This document shows positions 35,357 to 45,690 of a stretch of 64,000 bases of DNA, piece after piece. Every line of letters starts with the position of its first letter. Positions within the stretch are counted from its first letter, which is position 1. The notes below the pieces were generated by a model. The model worked only from the letters and a program-made list of their open reading frames with translations. It had not been told where the DNA came from and made no database searches. Source of the DNA: Flammeovirgaceae bacterium UBA5585 (GTDB lineage: Bacteria; Bacteroidota; Bacteroidia; Cytophagales; Cyclobacteriaceae); NCBI GenBank assembly GCA_002425185.1, contig DILT01000019.1, positions 310,304-374,303 of the forward strand. The letters are read 5' to 3'. Both the position numbers and the translations under genes were made by a program.

Positions 35357-35364
35357 AATTCGTA

Positions 35365-38300
35365 TTAATTAAAGATGTAACGTATACCAAGTTGAGCCTG
35401 CCAAACTGATCCCAACGTTAATGAATTTCGGAATGTTTCTGTTAAAGGCTGACCACCATCTAGCGGGAATGCAAAAACAGGTCTTCCTGTTACCGACTCT
35501 TGGCCTATAAATGATAACAATTGGTTTCTGCGCGGGGTTTGTTGTACTCCCCAATCAGAATTCAGCAGGTTACCAAAATTAAAAATATCAAAGGTTACCT
35601 GAAGTGTATTCCGCTTACCATTAACGTTTAGGTAAAAATCCTGAAAAATGCGCAAATCTAATTGCGTTGACCAAGGTGCCTGCGCTCCATTTCTGGCAGC
35701 ATACTCGCCACGATGCTTGCTCAGGTATTTATCCTGACTGATGTATGCATCAAGTTGCTGCCATATCTGATCAATAGTGCGTGTGTCGTTGGCATCTGAT
35801 GTCGCTAAAACTATTTCATCTTTATTACGAGGAATATAGATTAGATCATTACCATTTATGCGATCACCGTTCATATCACCAGCATAAACATAAGAGAATG
35901 GGAATCCTGAACGAGCTTCATAGAACATAGAAATACCCGATGCAAAATAAGAAGCATACTCTTTTCTATACGATGCTGAAGCAATGATTCTGTGTAATTG
36001 CTGATTGCTGGAGAATGATACTTGTGGTTGATTGGGATCACCTACTACCTGGTTACCCGACCATGCACTGAATGCAATAGAACCTGGGTTACTGGTCAAA
36101 TCGTAAGAAGGGCCATAATTATACCCTGCTGTGGCAAAGAAATCACGATTCCAGTCCTTTCTGAATAAAGCAGACATACTTGCAGACCAACCCTTGTTTG
36201 TGTTATCCAACACAACAGCATCACTCACCTGAAAAATTACGTTAGCCTGTGCCGTATTATCCGTATATCGAACAGCACGTGTACCCGGATCAGTGCCGGC
36301 ATAACGAACCCTGCCATCACCTGCCCAAATCCCTACCGGTGCTGTTAAGTTTGCATTACGGTGATATACAGCGTTTATATCTTTTGTAAAGATACCTTCA
36401 AGAGTCATAACAACTTCAAACGGAAGTTTATAATCTAATGCTAGATTACTCCTCCACACCTGTGGAAATTTGAAGTCAGGATCGGTTGATGCTAACTGAA
36501 TGGTATTTGGTAGCGTAACCGTTCCGGGCCTGTAGGCATTAACGTCCGGATTAAATTGCCTGTTCGCTAAAGTAGGCACAGCGGCCGTACCTTGCTCCTC
36601 AAGAACTCCAAAAAGAACACCATTATTCGAGGCCTGATTAGACATCCATACAAAAGGAATTCTTCCAGTAAATATTCCCGTACCACCACGTAATTGAACA
36701 GATTTATCACCTTTTACATCCCAATTAAAGCCAATACGCGGAGAGAACATTAATTTTGAATCAGGCAACCTGCTAACATCAATTTTCTCAGCATTTGTGA
36801 ATAAAACTGTATCCAATGCTGGGTTTTTAGGTAAATCAATAGGGAAATAAGGAATATCAACACGCAACCCAGCTGTAATTTTTAAGTTAGCAGAGGCAGT
36901 CCATTCGTCTTGAATATAAAATCCTACCTGTGCAGCCTTCATCTCAGCCAAAGGAACCTCCACTCCATCAACAGCCGAATAACGATAATTAAAAAGGGTG
37001 GGTCTTCCAGAACCATCACTAACACCTTGCGTTACGGTAAATCCTCCAGAACCATCAGGGGTCAAAACCGGAATTGTTGTTCCCACTTCAGCACTGTTAA
37101 AGAATTCATTGTAGTTCCGGAATCTGTAACGGCTATAGAAGTTAGGCATAAAACCATTAGCAAATTTGTAAAATTCATTTGCTGTACCAATAGTAATCGT
37201 ATGCTTAGGAAGATAAATGCTGAAGTTATCGGATATTTGGAATACATCCTGATCAAGTCTGTTGTTAGCCGAGAAAAGTTCATAACCAAATGAAGTAACA
37301 TTTTGATTGTTTCCGTTTTCAATATCTACATATGGAAAAACAGAACCCGGGCTGTCTCTGAAATCGCGGAACCCTGTCCAGCCAATAATCAAATTATTTG
37401 AATTCTTTCCGACTACACTGTTTAATTCAGCCACGAATGAGTTGAAATTATTATTAATAATGTAGTTGGCGCTCTTGAATGGCAAACTGTTTTGGGTGTT
37501 CTGTCTTCCACCTTGAGAACCGGAGTTACTCATTGGGGTATCCCGAATAGATTTTAGATAATTATAACGAACTGAGAGCTTATGATTTTTATTAATATTA
37601 AAGTCGAATCGAGCGGTAATTTTGTCACTCTCCGTTAGCATATCATAGCGCTCATATGGACCAGGCTCATAACCATATGCATCTCTTAAAAATTGTTGAA
37701 TTGCATTCATCTCTGTGCGTGTCAATCGTGCACCCGATTCCGTTGAACTTTCCTTTGCTGTAAACTGCCCAATAGGATCTGCACGTCTTTCCAATTCACC
37801 ACTCAGGAAAAAGAACAACTTATTTTTGATAATCGGGCCACCTACTCGTAGTCCGTATTGTGTGTTGGAAAATGTAGGTTGATTGAAGTCCTCATCTGCC
37901 ACTTTACTACCTACACTCTTTTCGTTTCTGGTAAAGTAGTAAGCTGAACCCGAAAAATCATTTGTCCCACTGCGTGTAACTGCGTTTATACCAGCACCCG
38001 TAAAACCGCCCTGCCGAACGTCATAAGGTGCAATATTTACAGTAATTTCCTCAAGGGCATCCAAACTGATTGGTTGAGAGTTTGTCTGACCTCCTGGTAA
38101 AGAGGCTAATCCGAAAGAGTTATTTAGCAACGATCCATCAATTGAAAGGTTATTGTAGAGGTTGTTTCTACCGGCAAAACTATTACCAGAAGCCTGAGGT
38201 GTAAGGCGTGTCATATCCGTAAAGCTTCTGCTTAACGTAGGTAATCTTTGCAATTGAGTAGAATTAATGTTTGTTGAAGCACCGGTACGGTCAGCATTAA

Positions 38301-38676
38301 AAATACTGGAACCGGTCACAACAATCTCAGCTAATTCTGTTCCTGATTCGATCAGGACCGCTCGAAAATCAAAATTTTGCCCTAGGCTTAATGAAACGTC
38401 TTCACGAACGTAATTCTCGTACCCAACAAAAGAAATAGTAATCCGGTAAGGTCCACCAATTCGAACAGCAGGTAAATTAAAACGTCCTGATGCTAATGTA
38501 GAAGCACCATACTCAGTTCCCGATGGCAAGTGAACGGCCAAGACGTTTGCGCCAGGTAAAGGTTCACCTTTTGTGTCGACCACAACACCGGAGACTGAGG
38601 CCGTTGTTACCCCCTGTGCAAAGGCCCCAACAATGGCCACCAGCACAAAGGTTGTGAGTAGTAAAATTCTCCTCAT
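35365..38676 (-). CDS. Oar-like TonB-dependent receptor with carboxypeptidase-like N-domain
   Basis: About 1103 residues of outer-membrane receptor. The signal peptide (ILLLTTFVLVAIVGAFAQG) is followed by a carboxypeptidase-regulatory-like domain (about 25-110; VSGVVVDTKGEPLPGANVLA). A plug domain comes next (about 115-240; TRLTPQASGNSFAGRNNLYN, LDALEEITVNIAPYDVRQGG), then a large beta-barrel ending in LGIRYIFN. This is the Oar type, not SusC. In some Bacteroidota and Myxococcus relatives Oar affects adhesion or export. I chose the ATG at 38676 (MRRILLL) over one at 38712. The ligand is unknown. The DUF4397 gene follows after 8 bases. Confidence 0.9.
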   Translation of the reverse strand: MRRILLLTTFVLVAIVGAFAQGVTTASVSGVVVDTKGEPLPGANVLAVHLPSGTEYGASTLASGRFNLPAVRIGGPYRITISFVGYENYVREDVSLSLGQNFDFRAVLIESGTELAEIVVTGSSIFNADRTGASTNINSTQLQRLPTLSRSFTDMTRLTPQASGNSFAGRNNLYNNLSIDGSLLNNSFGLASLPGGQTNSQPISLDALEEITVNIAPYDVRQGGFTGAGINAVTRSGTNDFSGSAYYFTRNEKSVGSKVADEDFNQPTFSNTQYGLRVGGPIIKNKLFFFLSGELERRADPIGQFTAKESSTESGARLTRTEMNAIQQFLRDAYGYEPGPYERYDMLTESDKITARFDFNINKNHKLSVRYNYLKSIRDTPMSNSGSQGGRQNTQNSLPFKSANYIINNNFNSFVAELNSVVGKNSNNLIIGWTGFRDFRDSPGSVFPYVDIENGNNQNVTSFGYELFSANNRLDQDVFQISDNFSIYLPKHTITIGTANEFYKFANGFMPNFYSRYRFRNYNEFFNSAEVGTTIPVLTPDGSGGFTVTQGVSDGSGRPTLFNYRYSAVDGVEVPLAEMKAAQVGFYIQDEWTASANLKITAGLRVDIPYFPIDLPKNPALDTVLFTNAEKIDVSRLPDSKLMFSPRIGFNWDVKGDKSVQLRGGTGIFTGRIPFVWMSNQASNNGVLFGVLEEQGTAAVPTLANRQFNPDVNAYRPGTVTLPNTIQLASTDPDFKFPQVWRSNLALDYKLPFEVVMTLEGIFTKDINAVYHRNANLTAPVGIWAGDGRVRYAGTDPGTRAVRYTDNTAQANVIFQVSDAVVLDNTNKGWSASMSALFRKDWNRDFFATAGYNYGPSYDLTSNPGSIAFSAWSGNQVVGDPNQPQVSFSSNQQLHRIIASASYRKEYASYFASGISMFYEARSGFPFSYVYAGDMNGDRINGNDLIYIPRNKDEIVLATSDANDTRTIDQIWQQLDAYISQDKYLSKHRGEYAARNGAQAPWSTQLDLRIFQDFYLNVNGKRNTLQVTFDIFNFGNLLNSDWGVQQTPRRNQLLSFIGQESVTGRPVFAFPLDGGQPLTETFRNSLTLGSVWQAQLGIRYIFN

Positions 38677-38709
38677 AGTTTTGGATTTAAGTTGTTTAGT
38701 ATTAGGCAA

Positions 38710-38717
38710 CAAAAATA
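38710..38717 (-). promoter_or_regulatory. -7 promoter element of the TonB-dependent receptor gene
   Basis: On the minus strand these bases read TATTTTTG, a full TAnnTTTG match, 34 bases before the chosen start codon at 38676. It overlaps the alternative ATG at 38712, which argues against that start. No clear -33 TTG is present. Confidence 0.45.
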
Positions 38718-38880
38718 TCCCGATTTACCGGATATGGTTTTAATTGCCCTTTAAATCTTTCCACAATTTTATTCACAATTAATTAACAACCTACAGGTTG
38801 ACCGTCTGTAAAAATGTACCTAAAAGGCTTGATTAAAAACCGTCTGTTTACTCTATTTCAACAGATAAACCTTGTTCCTA

Positions 38881-41448
38881 ATGAAGCCGCTTACCTGCAT
38901 TATCGCCTTACTCCTATTGCTGGCTAACCCCTTGATTGCCCAACCTGATCTATCCTATTATCTGCCTGAAGGTATTTCGTACAATCAAAATATTCCCACC
39001 CCAAAATCCATCATCGGGCATGAAGTGGGCGAATGGCACATTACCCACGACCGGCTGGTTAACTACATGTATGCCCTCGCGGCAGCCTCCGACCGGTTCA
39101 GCATACAGGAAACCGGGCGCACCTATGAAACCCGGCCCTTGTTACTCCTTACCATCACTTCGCCCAAAAATCATCAACGCATTGAGGAAATACGCCAGCA
39201 GCATGTGCAACTGACGGATCCGACAAAATCAGGAAGCCTGGAAATAAAAAACATGCCCAATGTGGTGTATATGGGCTTTAGCATACACGGTAACGAAGCC
39301 AGCGGCAGCAATGCCTCCCTGGCCGTTGCCTATTACCTGGCGGCAGCACAAGGGGCAGCCATTGAAAAGTTGCTGGATGATGTGGTGATCCTGTTCGACC
39401 CAAGTTTTAACCCCGATGGCCTGCAGCGGTTTTCAAGCTGGGTAAATTCGCGCAAGAGTATGCAAACCTCTACCGACCCGAACGACACCGAGCACAACGA
39501 AGCCTGGCCGGGTGGGCGGTTTAATCACTATTGGTTCGACCTGAACCGCGACTGGCTGGTGGCGCAATTACCCGAAAGCCAGGCGCGCATTAAGCAATTC
39601 CATTTATGGAAACCCACTGTGCTTACCGATCATCATGAAATGGGCACCAACGCCACCTTCTTTTTCCAACCGGGTGTGCCCTCCCGCAATCATCCACTCA
39701 CACCCGAAAAAAACCTGACGCTCACCCGAAAAATCGGTGAGTACCATGCCAAGGCCTTAGATAAAATCGGCTCACTCTATTACACGCAGGAGGGCTACGA
39801 TGATTTCTATTACGGAAAGGGCTCAACCTTTCCGGATGTGCAGGGTGCTATCGGTATTTTGTTTGAACAAGCCAGCTCACGCGGCCATGCCCAGGAAAGC
39901 ATTAACGGTGTACTCACATTTCCATTTACCGTTCGTAATCAATTCGTAACGGCTCTTTCAACACTGGAGGCTGCCCAGGCTATGCGCGAAGAATTATTGA
40001 ACTACCAGCGTGACTTCTTCAAAAACAATATTGCCGAAGCAGCCAAGGATCCGGTGAAGGCATATGTGTTCGGAGCGAATCAGGATAAGTACCGAAGCTT
40101 TCACTTTGCCGAAATCATTGCCCGGCATGACATTGATATCTATAAACTCAGCACCAGCCAAACCATTAATGGCAAACGTTACGAAAGCGATGGCAGCTAT
40201 GTTGTGCCCCTTAACCAAAAGCAATACCGGTTGATCAAATCCATGTTTGAGAAACGTACCTCTTTTCAGGACAGCCTGTTTTACGACATCTCAAGCTGGA
40301 CACTCCCGCTTGCCTTTGCTTTAGATTACGAAGAACTGAAAACACCTTCAGCGAATATTCAAGGTGAACGCTTTGACCCAACTAAAAAACCTGTGGGAAA
40401 AATTATAGGCGGCAGCAGCGATTATGCCTACGTGTTTGAAAGCTACGGATACTATGCACCACGGGCCATGTACAGGCTGCTCAGCAAAGGTATTCGTGTA
40501 AAAGTAGCCAATGGCGATTTTCACCTTCCGGATGGTAAAAAGTTTTCGGCCGGTTCTATTCTTATTCCGCTGGGCATTCAGGATAAAAGCACTGACCTTA
40601 TCGAATACCTGATAAAAGAGATTGCCACGGAAGACGGTATTGATATTTATGCTTTCAGTACCGGGTTAGACTATAAAGGCCTGAGTTTAGGCAGCAGCAA
40701 CTTTGCTGTGCTGCGCGAACCAAAAATTGCCCTGTTGGTGGGCGATGGTGTTAGCCCGTTGGATGCCGGTGAAATCTGGCATTTGCTGGACACGCGTTTC
40801 CACATTCCGGTTAGCCTTGTGCCGGTAGATGTTTTTAATCGAATCAATTACGATAAATACAACACGCTTATCATGAGCACAGGTTCATACACCAGTCTGA
40901 ATGATGCTGCCAAGGAAAGGTTGCGCACCTGGGTGCAAAACGGTGGTGTAATTATCGGGTTAAAAACAGCGCTGAATTGGCTGAATGCTTCCGGACTTGG
41001 AAAGTTTGAAATGAAAAAAGACGAGAAGAAAGACGAACCCGCCAAACCTAAACCCTATGCCGACATTGCATTTTCAGCAGGGGCCGAAGCACTGAGCGGA
41101 GCCATTTTTGAGATCCAAGCCGACCTGTCGCACCCGTTGTTTTATGGATACACCAGTTCGCGGCTACCGGTTTTCAAAAGCGGAGCCCTTTTCATGGAGC
41201 GTTCAAAAAGTGCGTTCGGAAATCCGGGAGTATTTACCGCAAATCCTTTGCTAAGCGGGTACATTACAAAGACCAGCTTAGATAAATTGAAGAATGCCTC
41301 CTTTACCGGAAGCACTTCCCTGGGGCAAGGCCGCGTAATCGGGTTTACCGAAAACCTGGCGTTCCGTGCCTTTTGGTTTGGCAGCAATAAAATGCTGATG
41401 AATGCCATTTTTTATGGGCATACATTAAGCAGTGGTGCCTCACGGTAG
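38881..41448 (+). CDS. Secreted M14-family zinc carboxypeptidase
   Basis: A protein of 855 residues with a signal peptide (IIALLLLLANPLIAQ). The M14 peptidase domain spans about residues 45-370. The zinc-binding HxxE is in GFSIHGNEASGSN, the substrate segment is FNPDGLQRFSSW, the third zinc histidine is probably in LTDHHEMGTNATFFF, and the catalytic glutamate in GILFEQASSRG. About 480 further residues include a Rossmann-like part (ALLVGDGVSPLDAGEIWHLL) and lack other known motifs. The ATG at 38881 is preferred to a TTG at 38872. It probably digests peptides outside the inner membrane. Confidence 0.87.
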   Translation: MKPLTCIIALLLLLANPLIAQPDLSYYLPEGISYNQNIPTPKSIIGHEVGEWHITHDRLVNYMYALAAASDRFSIQETGRTYETRPLLLLTITSPKNHQRIEEIRQQHVQLTDPTKSGSLEIKNMPNVVYMGFSIHGNEASGSNASLAVAYYLAAAQGAAIEKLLDDVVILFDPSFNPDGLQRFSSWVNSRKSMQTSTDPNDTEHNEAWPGGRFNHYWFDLNRDWLVAQLPESQARIKQFHLWKPTVLTDHHEMGTNATFFFQPGVPSRNHPLTPEKNLTLTRKIGEYHAKALDKIGSLYYTQEGYDDFYYGKGSTFPDVQGAIGILFEQASSRGHAQESINGVLTFPFTVRNQFVTALSTLEAAQAMREELLNYQRDFFKNNIAEAAKDPVKAYVFGANQDKYRSFHFAEIIARHDIDIYKLSTSQTINGKRYESDGSYVVPLNQKQYRLIKSMFEKRTSFQDSLFYDISSWTLPLAFALDYEELKTPSANIQGERFDPTKKPVGKIIGGSSDYAYVFESYGYYAPRAMYRLLSKGIRVKVANGDFHLPDGKKFSAGSILIPLGIQDKSTDLIEYLIKEIATEDGIDIYAFSTGLDYKGLSLGSSNFAVLREPKIALLVGDGVSPLDAGEIWHLLDTRFHIPVSLVPVDVFNRINYDKYNTLIMSTGSYTSLNDAAKERLRTWVQNGGVIIGLKTALNWLNASGLGKFEMKKDEKKDEPAKPKPYADIAFSAGAEALSGAIFEIQADLSHPLFYGYTSSRLPVFKSGALFMERSKSAFGNPGVFTANPLLSGYITKTSLDKLKNASFTGSTSLGQGRVIGFTENLAFRAFWFGSNKMLMNAIFYGHTLSSGASR

Positions 41449-41533
41449 CGCTTTTTAAAGAACACAACAAAAGCTGATTTTAGCAGTTGAATACGAACGT
41501 ATTTAATGCACTACAGCTATGCTTTGGGGGCAC

Positions 41534-43324
41534 ATGAATCATGTACGATTTTTTCTGACAGTTCTACTTTGTTTTGGGGCAATGGTATGTCATGGGCAGG
41601 AGCGTAAGAGTGCACGCGATCGCCTGCAGGAAGCAAGAGCAAAAGCCATTAAAAGCATAACTCGTGGCGTACAGGACAGCATCCTTCAAAAGAAAAGCGA
41701 AACACCCTTTCTTCCCTATGAAGGAAAAATAATCCGGAATATTATTATCGACCAAATTGGTTTTGAGCGAAGCATCTACGATACCAGCAGCACCAACATG
41801 GTGAAGAAAATAGGTAGGCTTGCCAACAACCTTCATCAGAATTCGCGGGAAAGCACCATACGCAACAACTTGTTTGTATATAAACATCAAAAGCTTAATC
41901 CTTATAAAGTTGCTGACAATGAACGATACCTGCGCGACCTTGATTTTATTCTGGATGCCCGTATTGTTGCCGAACCGGTTAATGGCAATTCCGACTCCGT
42001 GGACCTGTTTATTCTTACTCGCGATGTATTTGCCCTGGGTGGAACCTTCACCCCACGATCACTTAATACCTACCGGTTTGGTTTATACGATGTAAATATT
42101 GACGGTCGTGCACAACGCATTCAGTTTAACGGTGTATTTAATCCCGACAGGGATCCACGAATAGGGTATCAATTTTTGTATACAAAAAACAGTATTAAAG
42201 GCAGCTTGATTGATGCAACCCTATCGTATACCCAAATTGACAATGGTTCAAGCTTAGGTTTAGAAAATGAACAGGCCGTGTTAGTAAGGCTTACGCGACC
42301 GCTCGTATCACCCTATACCCGCATGACAGGCGGAATGGAATTTAGCCGCAACTGGTCAACCAATGTCTTTCAAAAACCCGATACGGCCTTCCGGCAATAT
42401 GGTTATAACATTCAGGATGCATGGGTTGGGTATAACATTGGTATTAACAACAAAACCGAAAACCGAAACCGCCACGTTATTGCGCTGCGTGCGTTCCATC
42501 AACAATTTATAAAACTACCTAACCAACTTTCAGAGCAAACCAACCCGCTTTATAATGATAAATTCTTTGTGCTGGGTGCTGTTACTTTTTTTAATCAGAA
42601 TTTTTATAAAACACGCTATGTCTATGGCTTCGGCCGCACGGAAGATGTGCCTTATGGACGAAACCTTACCGTAACGGCCGGCAGTGTAAGGCAGTTTGAT
42701 CTGACACGGCCGTACATAGGTGCTGAGTTTGACAAAACCCTGGTTATGAAAAATGGTGACTTCCACGAATACAAACTACAGGCCGAAGGATTTTTAGGAA
42801 ATGACAAACTTGAGGATATAACGTTATTGGCTTCGGCTACACTCTTTAGTAAACTCATTGAATTCAGGCAACTGAAAATCCGGCAATACCTGGGCATAAA
42901 CTACGCCACACAAATTAATTCACGTTTAAAAGTGCCACTTACGATAAACAGCGATTTTGGACTGGAAGGATTTCGGGCCGATAGTGTATTAGGCACACAA
43001 CGTTTTTCTATTTATTCCCAAACCATAATCTTCACACCATTTTCCATCCTGGGCTTTCGGTTTGCCCCACTGGTATTCGGTGAACTTTCCATGGTGGCGC
43101 CTAAAGATGCATCTATATTTCGGCAAAAACCGTATGCCGGATTAGGCGGTGGGTTGCGCACCCGAAATGAAAACCTGGTGTTTGGTACCATTGAGCTAAA
43201 AGCTTATTGGTTCCCGCGCGTAACAGAAGACTTGTCGACTTTCCGGATTTCAGTAGCCTCTAATCTTCGGGTTAAGTTCAGTGCCGGCTTTGTAAAACGG
43301 CCGGAGTTCATTCAGTATAATTAA
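41534..43324 (+). CDS. Exported protein with POTRA-like N-domain and predicted outer-membrane beta-barrel
   Basis: A 596-residue protein with a signal peptide (FFLTVLLCFGAMVCHGQ). The N-terminal part (about 60-165) contains IIRNIIIDQIGFERSIYD and a later NPYKVADNERYLRDLDFI, which resembles POTRA domains of the BamA/Omp85 superfamily. The rest alternates short hydrophobic strands with turns, as in a barrel (TPRSLNTYRFGLYDVNIDG and many aromatic strand ends). The usual BamA C-terminal signature is not obvious, since the protein ends in RPEFIQYN. I do not recognise the exact family. Its stop overlaps the stop of the convergent haem-binding gene. Confidence 0.65.
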   Translation: MNHVRFFLTVLLCFGAMVCHGQERKSARDRLQEARAKAIKSITRGVQDSILQKKSETPFLPYEGKIIRNIIIDQIGFERSIYDTSSTNMVKKIGRLANNLHQNSRESTIRNNLFVYKHQKLNPYKVADNERYLRDLDFILDARIVAEPVNGNSDSVDLFILTRDVFALGGTFTPRSLNTYRFGLYDVNIDGRAQRIQFNGVFNPDRDPRIGYQFLYTKNSIKGSLIDATLSYTQIDNGSSLGLENEQAVLVRLTRPLVSPYTRMTGGMEFSRNWSTNVFQKPDTAFRQYGYNIQDAWVGYNIGINNKTENRNRHVIALRAFHQQFIKLPNQLSEQTNPLYNDKFFVLGAVTFFNQNFYKTRYVYGFGRTEDVPYGRNLTVTAGSVRQFDLTRPYIGAEFDKTLVMKNGDFHEYKLQAEGFLGNDKLEDITLLASATLFSKLIEFRQLKIRQYLGINYATQINSRLKVPLTINSDFGLEGFRADSVLGTQRFSIYSQTIIFTPFSILGFRFAPLVFGELSMVAPKDASIFRQKPYAGLGGGLRTRNENLVFGTIELKAYWFPRVTEDLSTFRISVASNLRVKFSAGFVKRPEFIQYN

Positions 43325-43782
43325 TCTTTTTTCCCCTTTACCGGTATGCCGATCGAATCAAGCCAATTATTTATTAATTGCGTCTCCTCGGGCGTTACCC
43401 TTGCTTCGCGGTGTAGCCACAGATAACTTTCCAATGGCATCCAGCCTTCGGTAATGGCTTCGGAAAGCTCTTCCAGCTTGTCTGTCGCTTTATTTGCAGA
43501 ATAAGTTTTAAAGGCAGAAAAATTCAGGTGATCCTTTCCTTCTTTAATATGCGAAGCGAGCCACCAACCGATGGGCTGTACATGCACATACCATGGATAG
43601 CGCGTGTTGTTGCTATGGCAATCATAACACTTCTCAACCAACACCACATGAATTGCTTCAGGCATTTTGAATGTATTGGAAATATCATCCGCAGCGATAC
43701 CTTCTGATTTGTTTTTTTCTGGCTGGAGCAGTTGCATGACCAACAGTACCATCAACACTCCGATGATGATTTTTTTAGTCAT
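43321..43782 (-). CDS. Haem-binding-domain protein with one CxxCH site
   Basis: A 153-residue protein with an N-terminal membrane anchor or signal (IIIGVLMVLLVMQLL) and a single c-type haem motif, CYDCHSN (about residues 53-59). NTRYPWYVHVQPIGWWLA follows. This is the arrangement of the Haem_bd family common in Bacteroidota. It probably faces the periplasm and carries electrons, partner unknown. Its stop codon overlaps that of the convergent barrel protein. Confidence 0.85.
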   Translation of the reverse strand: MTKKIIIGVLMVLLVMQLLQPEKNKSEGIAADDISNTFKMPEAIHVVLVEKCYDCHSNNTRYPWYVHVQPIGWWLASHIKEGKDHLNFSAFKTYSANKATDKLEELSEAITEGWMPLESYLWLHREARVTPEETQLINNWLDSIGIPVKGKKD

Positions 43783-43825
43783 AAGAATTATGGTTTAGGT
43801 AAACGAAGTTACAAAGGTTTTTTCT

Positions 43826-43899
43826 TTTAGTGATTTTGTGCTTTTGTGGCAAAAAAAGAAAGGCCTATCTCACTGCCACGAAAACACTAAAGCACTAAA
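43826..43899. repeat. Imperfect inverted repeat, intergenic
   Basis: The arms 43826-43850 and 43875-43899 are complementary at about 21 of 25 positions. Each arm is made of short units around TTTAGTG, TTTTGTG and GTGGC. I recognise the type as a dispersed intergenic repeat of Bacteroidota. It would form a long hairpin. No other signal was seen in the 244 bases between the haem-binding gene and the glutamate-synthase-like gene. Confidence 0.6.
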
Positions 43900-44026
43900 T
43901 CCGCACTAGGGTAAATAACTGTAAACCTTGCCTTTCCAAATGCCAGGTAAATGAAAGATAAATCACAGGCTTGCTGTTTTCCTGTGTACCCACTATCTTG
44001 ATTCTTTCAGTGACCAAAAAAACCCT

Positions 44027-45616
44027 ATGAGAAAGCTATTCATTATCTGCAGCATTGTTGTTACTGCACTAATCCTGGTTTGGGCCTATTTCTGGAGAGA
44101 TGCGCTCTTTGCGTTTATACTCGTGGCACCCATTATATATATGGGTGTAGCGGATATGGTTCAAACCCGCCAGTCGCTAAAGCGAAATTTTCCACTGGCC
44201 GGCAGGCTCCGTTACGTCTTTGAAGACTTACGACCAAAAATCCAGCAATATTTTGTTGAATCCGATACGGATGGTGCACCCATCAACCGGATTGATCGGT
44301 CCGTTATTTACCAGCGCGCTAAAAAACAACTGGATACGGTTCCGTTTGGTACACAACTCAATGTTTATGCCGAAGGATATGAATGGATCACGCATTCGGT
44401 TACACCGCTCGACCATCACAAGCTGGACCATAGCCCACGAGTGTTGGTAGGCAATAAAGATTGCAAACAACCCTACTCGGCCAGTATACTGAATGTATCG
44501 GCCATGAGTTTTGGCTCACTTAGCGGCAATGCTGTTGAAGCCCTGAATGCTGGCGCCAAAATCGGAGGGTTTGCGCACAACACCGGTGAGGGTGGTATAA
44601 GCCCGCACCACCTCAAGTATGGCGGTGATTTAATCTGGCAAATTGGTACCGGTTACTTTGGCGCACGCGATGAGGCAGGAAATTTTTCGGCCGATGCTTT
44701 TCAGAAAAATGCTACGCGCCCCGAAGTAAAAATGATTGAAATAAAACTTTCACAAGGCGCCAAGCCGGGGCATGGCGGTATTTTACCGGCCAAGAAAAAC
44801 ACACCGGAGATTGCCGCTATCCGTGGCGTAACGCCCGGCACTACGGTTTTCTCGCCACCGTTTCACAGTGCATTCAGCACTCCCATTGGCTTAATAGAGT
44901 TTGTGAAACAACTGCGCGAACTCTCAGGCGGAAAGCCAATTGGCTTTAAACTGTGTATCGGAAGGAAGAGTGAGTTCCTGGGCATCTGCAAAGCGATGGT
45001 ACAACTCAACACCTACCCCGACTTTATTACCATTGATGGTGGCGAAGGCGGAACGGGTGCAGCACCACCTGAGTTTACCAACTTTGTAGGTATGCCATTG
45101 TTGGATGCTGTTGCTTTTGCTGATGATGCGCTACGAGGGTTCGGTATTCGCGAGCATATCAAGCTGGATTGTTCCGGAAAAATTCTTTCCGGGTTTCATA
45201 TTTTCCGCGCCATGGCCCTGGGTGCCGACTTTACCAATTGCGCGCGGGCGATGATGATGGCGCTCGGTTGTATTCAAGCGCTTGAGTGTAACAAAAACAC
45301 CTGCCCCGTTGGCGTGGCCACACAAGACCCTTATTTCGCGAAAGGGCTGGTAGTAGAAGACAAGAAAGCACGCGTAGCCAATTTTCACAAGCACACGGTA
45401 GATAGTTTTGTAGAACTGCTCTCATCAACTGGTTTAGACAGCCCCGATAAAATTAACCGCACACACGTGTACCGCAGGGTGTTTATGAATATGGTAAAAA
45501 CCTATGCAGAAATTTATCCGCCAGTTCCAACAGGTTGCCTGCTCGACATGGCTGACTCTCCAATTGAATTTGATGTTTACTTAAGCCAGGCAAGGGCAGA
45601 GAGTTTTGGTACGTAG
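44027..45616 (+). CDS. FMN-binding glutamate synthase family protein (GltB central-domain homologue)
   Basis: A 529-residue protein with one or two N-terminal membrane helices (IICSIVVTALILVWAYF and ALFAFILVAPIIYMG). It then has the FMN/iron-sulfur domain of glutamate synthase (about 140-480). Motifs include SAMSFGSLSGNAVEALN, GEGGISPHHLKYGGDLIWQ and GGEGGTGAAPPEF, plus the cluster cysteines in CIQALECNKNTCPVGVATQ. The glutamine amidotransferase domain is missing, so it cannot be a complete GltB by itself. Such membrane-linked stand-alone forms are common, and their reaction is not settled. Confidence 0.87.
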   Translation: MRKLFIICSIVVTALILVWAYFWRDALFAFILVAPIIYMGVADMVQTRQSLKRNFPLAGRLRYVFEDLRPKIQQYFVESDTDGAPINRIDRSVIYQRAKKQLDTVPFGTQLNVYAEGYEWITHSVTPLDHHKLDHSPRVLVGNKDCKQPYSASILNVSAMSFGSLSGNAVEALNAGAKIGGFAHNTGEGGISPHHLKYGGDLIWQIGTGYFGARDEAGNFSADAFQKNATRPEVKMIEIKLSQGAKPGHGGILPAKKNTPEIAAIRGVTPGTTVFSPPFHSAFSTPIGLIEFVKQLRELSGGKPIGFKLCIGRKSEFLGICKAMVQLNTYPDFITIDGGEGGTGAAPPEFTNFVGMPLLDAVAFADDALRGFGIREHIKLDCSGKILSGFHIFRAMALGADFTNCARAMMMALGCIQALECNKNTCPVGVATQDPYFAKGLVVEDKKARVANFHKHTVDSFVELLSSTGLDSPDKINRTHVYRRVFMNMVKTYAEIYPPVPTGCLLDMADSPIEFDVYLSQARAESFGT

Positions 45617-45690
45617 GGCACCATGTATAACATTGTGTGCAGGCGCAAATATAATCTGATCGTAAAAGCATTTTACTGAAAACAACCACG

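Noticed and set aside
41564..41890. Minus-strand open frame inside the POTRA-like gene
   Set aside because: It is antisense to a well-supported exported protein, has unlikely residue content and no start signal.
44027..45616. Complete glutamate synthase large subunit
   Set aside because: The amidotransferase domain is missing and an N-terminal membrane segment is present, so it is a stand-alone FMN/iron-sulfur domain protein.
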